Below are positions 63,477-64,000 of a stretch of 64,000 nucleotides of DNA, piece by piece. Source of the DNA: Agarilytica sp033852175 (GTDB lineage Bacteria; Pseudomonadota; Gammaproteobacteria; Pseudomonadales; Cellvibrionaceae); the NCBI GenBank assembly GCA_033852175.1, contig JAWSUY010000001.1, forward strand, positions 310,001 to 374,000. Reading direction: 5' to 3'. A program made the position numbers and the translations under genes. Under the pieces are notes generated by a model that was given only the letters and a program-made list of their open reading frames with translations, ran no database searches and was not told where the DNA came from. The number at the start of each line of letters is the position of its first letter. Within the stretch, counting starts at the first letter, position 1.

Positions 63477-64000
63477 CTAGGTATCTTCTGAACGCGAAGG
63501 CCCGCAGCAACTAGGCCCCTGAATTAGTCGACAGGTCGGAAAAGCCAATCCCATGCCCACTATCGGCGCAGCGATATAAGCCCAAAGATGTTCGAGCTGC
63601 CCCGAAATCAAAGCCGGCCCCAGGGAACGTGCAGGATTCATCGAAGCCCCCGTCAACGGGCCTGCCACCAGCGCCTCCAATGCAACCGTGCCACCAACAG
63701 CCACCCCCGCCATGATTCCCTTCTCCATTGAACCCGTGGAAACATTCAAAATCACGAACATCAGGGCAAACGAAAGAATCGTCTCGACGATAAAGGCGTT
63801 CATCACACTAAAAGTCGGCAACGTAGCGCCCAAAGTGGCATGATCAGGAAAGCATAGTTTCAATAACCAGGCAGCTATGCAGGCTCCGACTAGCTGAGCA
63901 AGGATATAAGGAAAAATACGATTCGCCTGAAAACGACCTGCCAAATAGAAGCCTAAGGTCACCGCAGGGTTAAAGTGCGCTCCTGAAATATTGCCCACCG
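63477..64000 (-). CDS. Aquaporin (MIP family), N-terminus cut off by the window edge
   Basis: At least 173 residues of the C-terminal part; the frame continues past base 64000, as a full aquaporin is about 230. Both Asn-Pro-Ala boxes are present, H-F-N-P-A-V-T and S-M-N-P-A-R-S, with four or more helices. The general pattern is that of bacterial water channels (AqpZ-like). The C-terminus ends in a Cys-rich G-P-S-C-C-G-P tail, which is unusual. A GTG at 63998 should not be read as its true start. Confidence 0.88.
   Translation of the reverse strand, partial: VGNISGAHFNPAVTLGFYLAGRFQANRIFPYILAQLVGACIAAWLLKLCFPDHATLGATLPTFSVMNAFIVETILSFALMFVILNVSTGSMEKGIMAGVAVGGTVALEALVAGPLTGASMNPARSLGPALISGQLEHLWAYIAAPIVGMGLAFPTCRLIQGPSCCGPSRSEDT

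Noticed and set aside
1..64000. tRNA, rRNA, transposase, integrase or CRISPR features
   Set aside because: I looked for T-arm-like GGTTCGAATCC sequences, transposase motifs and regularly spaced repeats and found none that I could support.

Overview
The window reads as chromosome from a free-living, probably marine, Gram-negative gammaproteobacterium. The gene order sfsA / dksA-gluQ-cbrX-cbrA-cbrB-[crcZ-like RNA]-pcnB-folK-panB, the glmS-glmR-glmU-atpCDGAHFEBI block, and the RegB/RegA, Tex, UvrD and TlyA homologues point to the Pseudomonadales/Cellvibrionales side of the class. I cannot assign genus or species from sequence alone. There is no prophage, insertion sequence, CRISPR array, rRNA or tRNA that I could recognise.

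Layout. 0-11 kb: the 5' tip of sfsA (minus), then a plus-strand series of dksA, gluQ, a two-component carbon/nitrogen control module (cbrX-cbrA-cbrB), a non-coding stretch with all the hallmarks of the Hfq/Crc-sequestering RNA CrcZ, then pcnB-folK, a deoxynucleoside kinase and panB. No panC follows panB; the next 458 bp instead carry three hairpins. 11-17.4 kb: dxs, an Atm1-type ABC exporter, feoA-feoB. 17.8-26.2 kb: mostly minus strand; an ECF sigma factor overlapping a membrane-anchored von Willebrand factor A protein, an S41 peptidase lipoprotein, a DUF4265-like protein, a plus-strand M48 peptidase, a tiny lipoprotein and a porin. 26.6-32.5 kb: TRAP transporter dctQM, a YciA-type thioesterase, then on the minus strand a Pit phosphate transporter with its PhoU-like partner and an orphan TRAP solute-binding protein. 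32.6-41 kb (minus): uvrD, a large HEXXH lipoprotein, tlyA, regA/regB redox two-component genes, an EAL-HDOD protein. 41.2-53.2 kb (minus): glmS, glmR, glmU and the complete nine-gene F1Fo ATP synthase operon. 53.8-64 kb: a second HEXXH lipoprotein paralogous to the first with a small secreted partner, a REC-REC-histidine kinase, an SMI1/KNR4 protein, a divergent AraC/AhpD-like pair, a 54-residue charged protein, tex, and a truncated aquaporin.

How it fits together. The most interesting region is 1.8-7.1 kb. A 58-residue membrane ORF overlaps the start of cbrA; cbrB encodes a sigma-54 activator; downstream lie an inverted repeat TGTTAC-N15-GTAACA, a sigma-54 -24/-12 element, about a dozen overlapping AANAAYAA motifs and an intrinsic terminator. 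Together these predict a CbrB-activated decoy RNA for catabolite repression. Other points worth attention are the two paralogous metallopeptidase-like lipoproteins, the sigma factor/vWA pair, a dispersed family of large imperfect palindromes (about 24.6, 59.9 and 63.3 kb), a direct repeat in the regA-regB gap, and a Cys-containing N-terminal insertion in AtpB.
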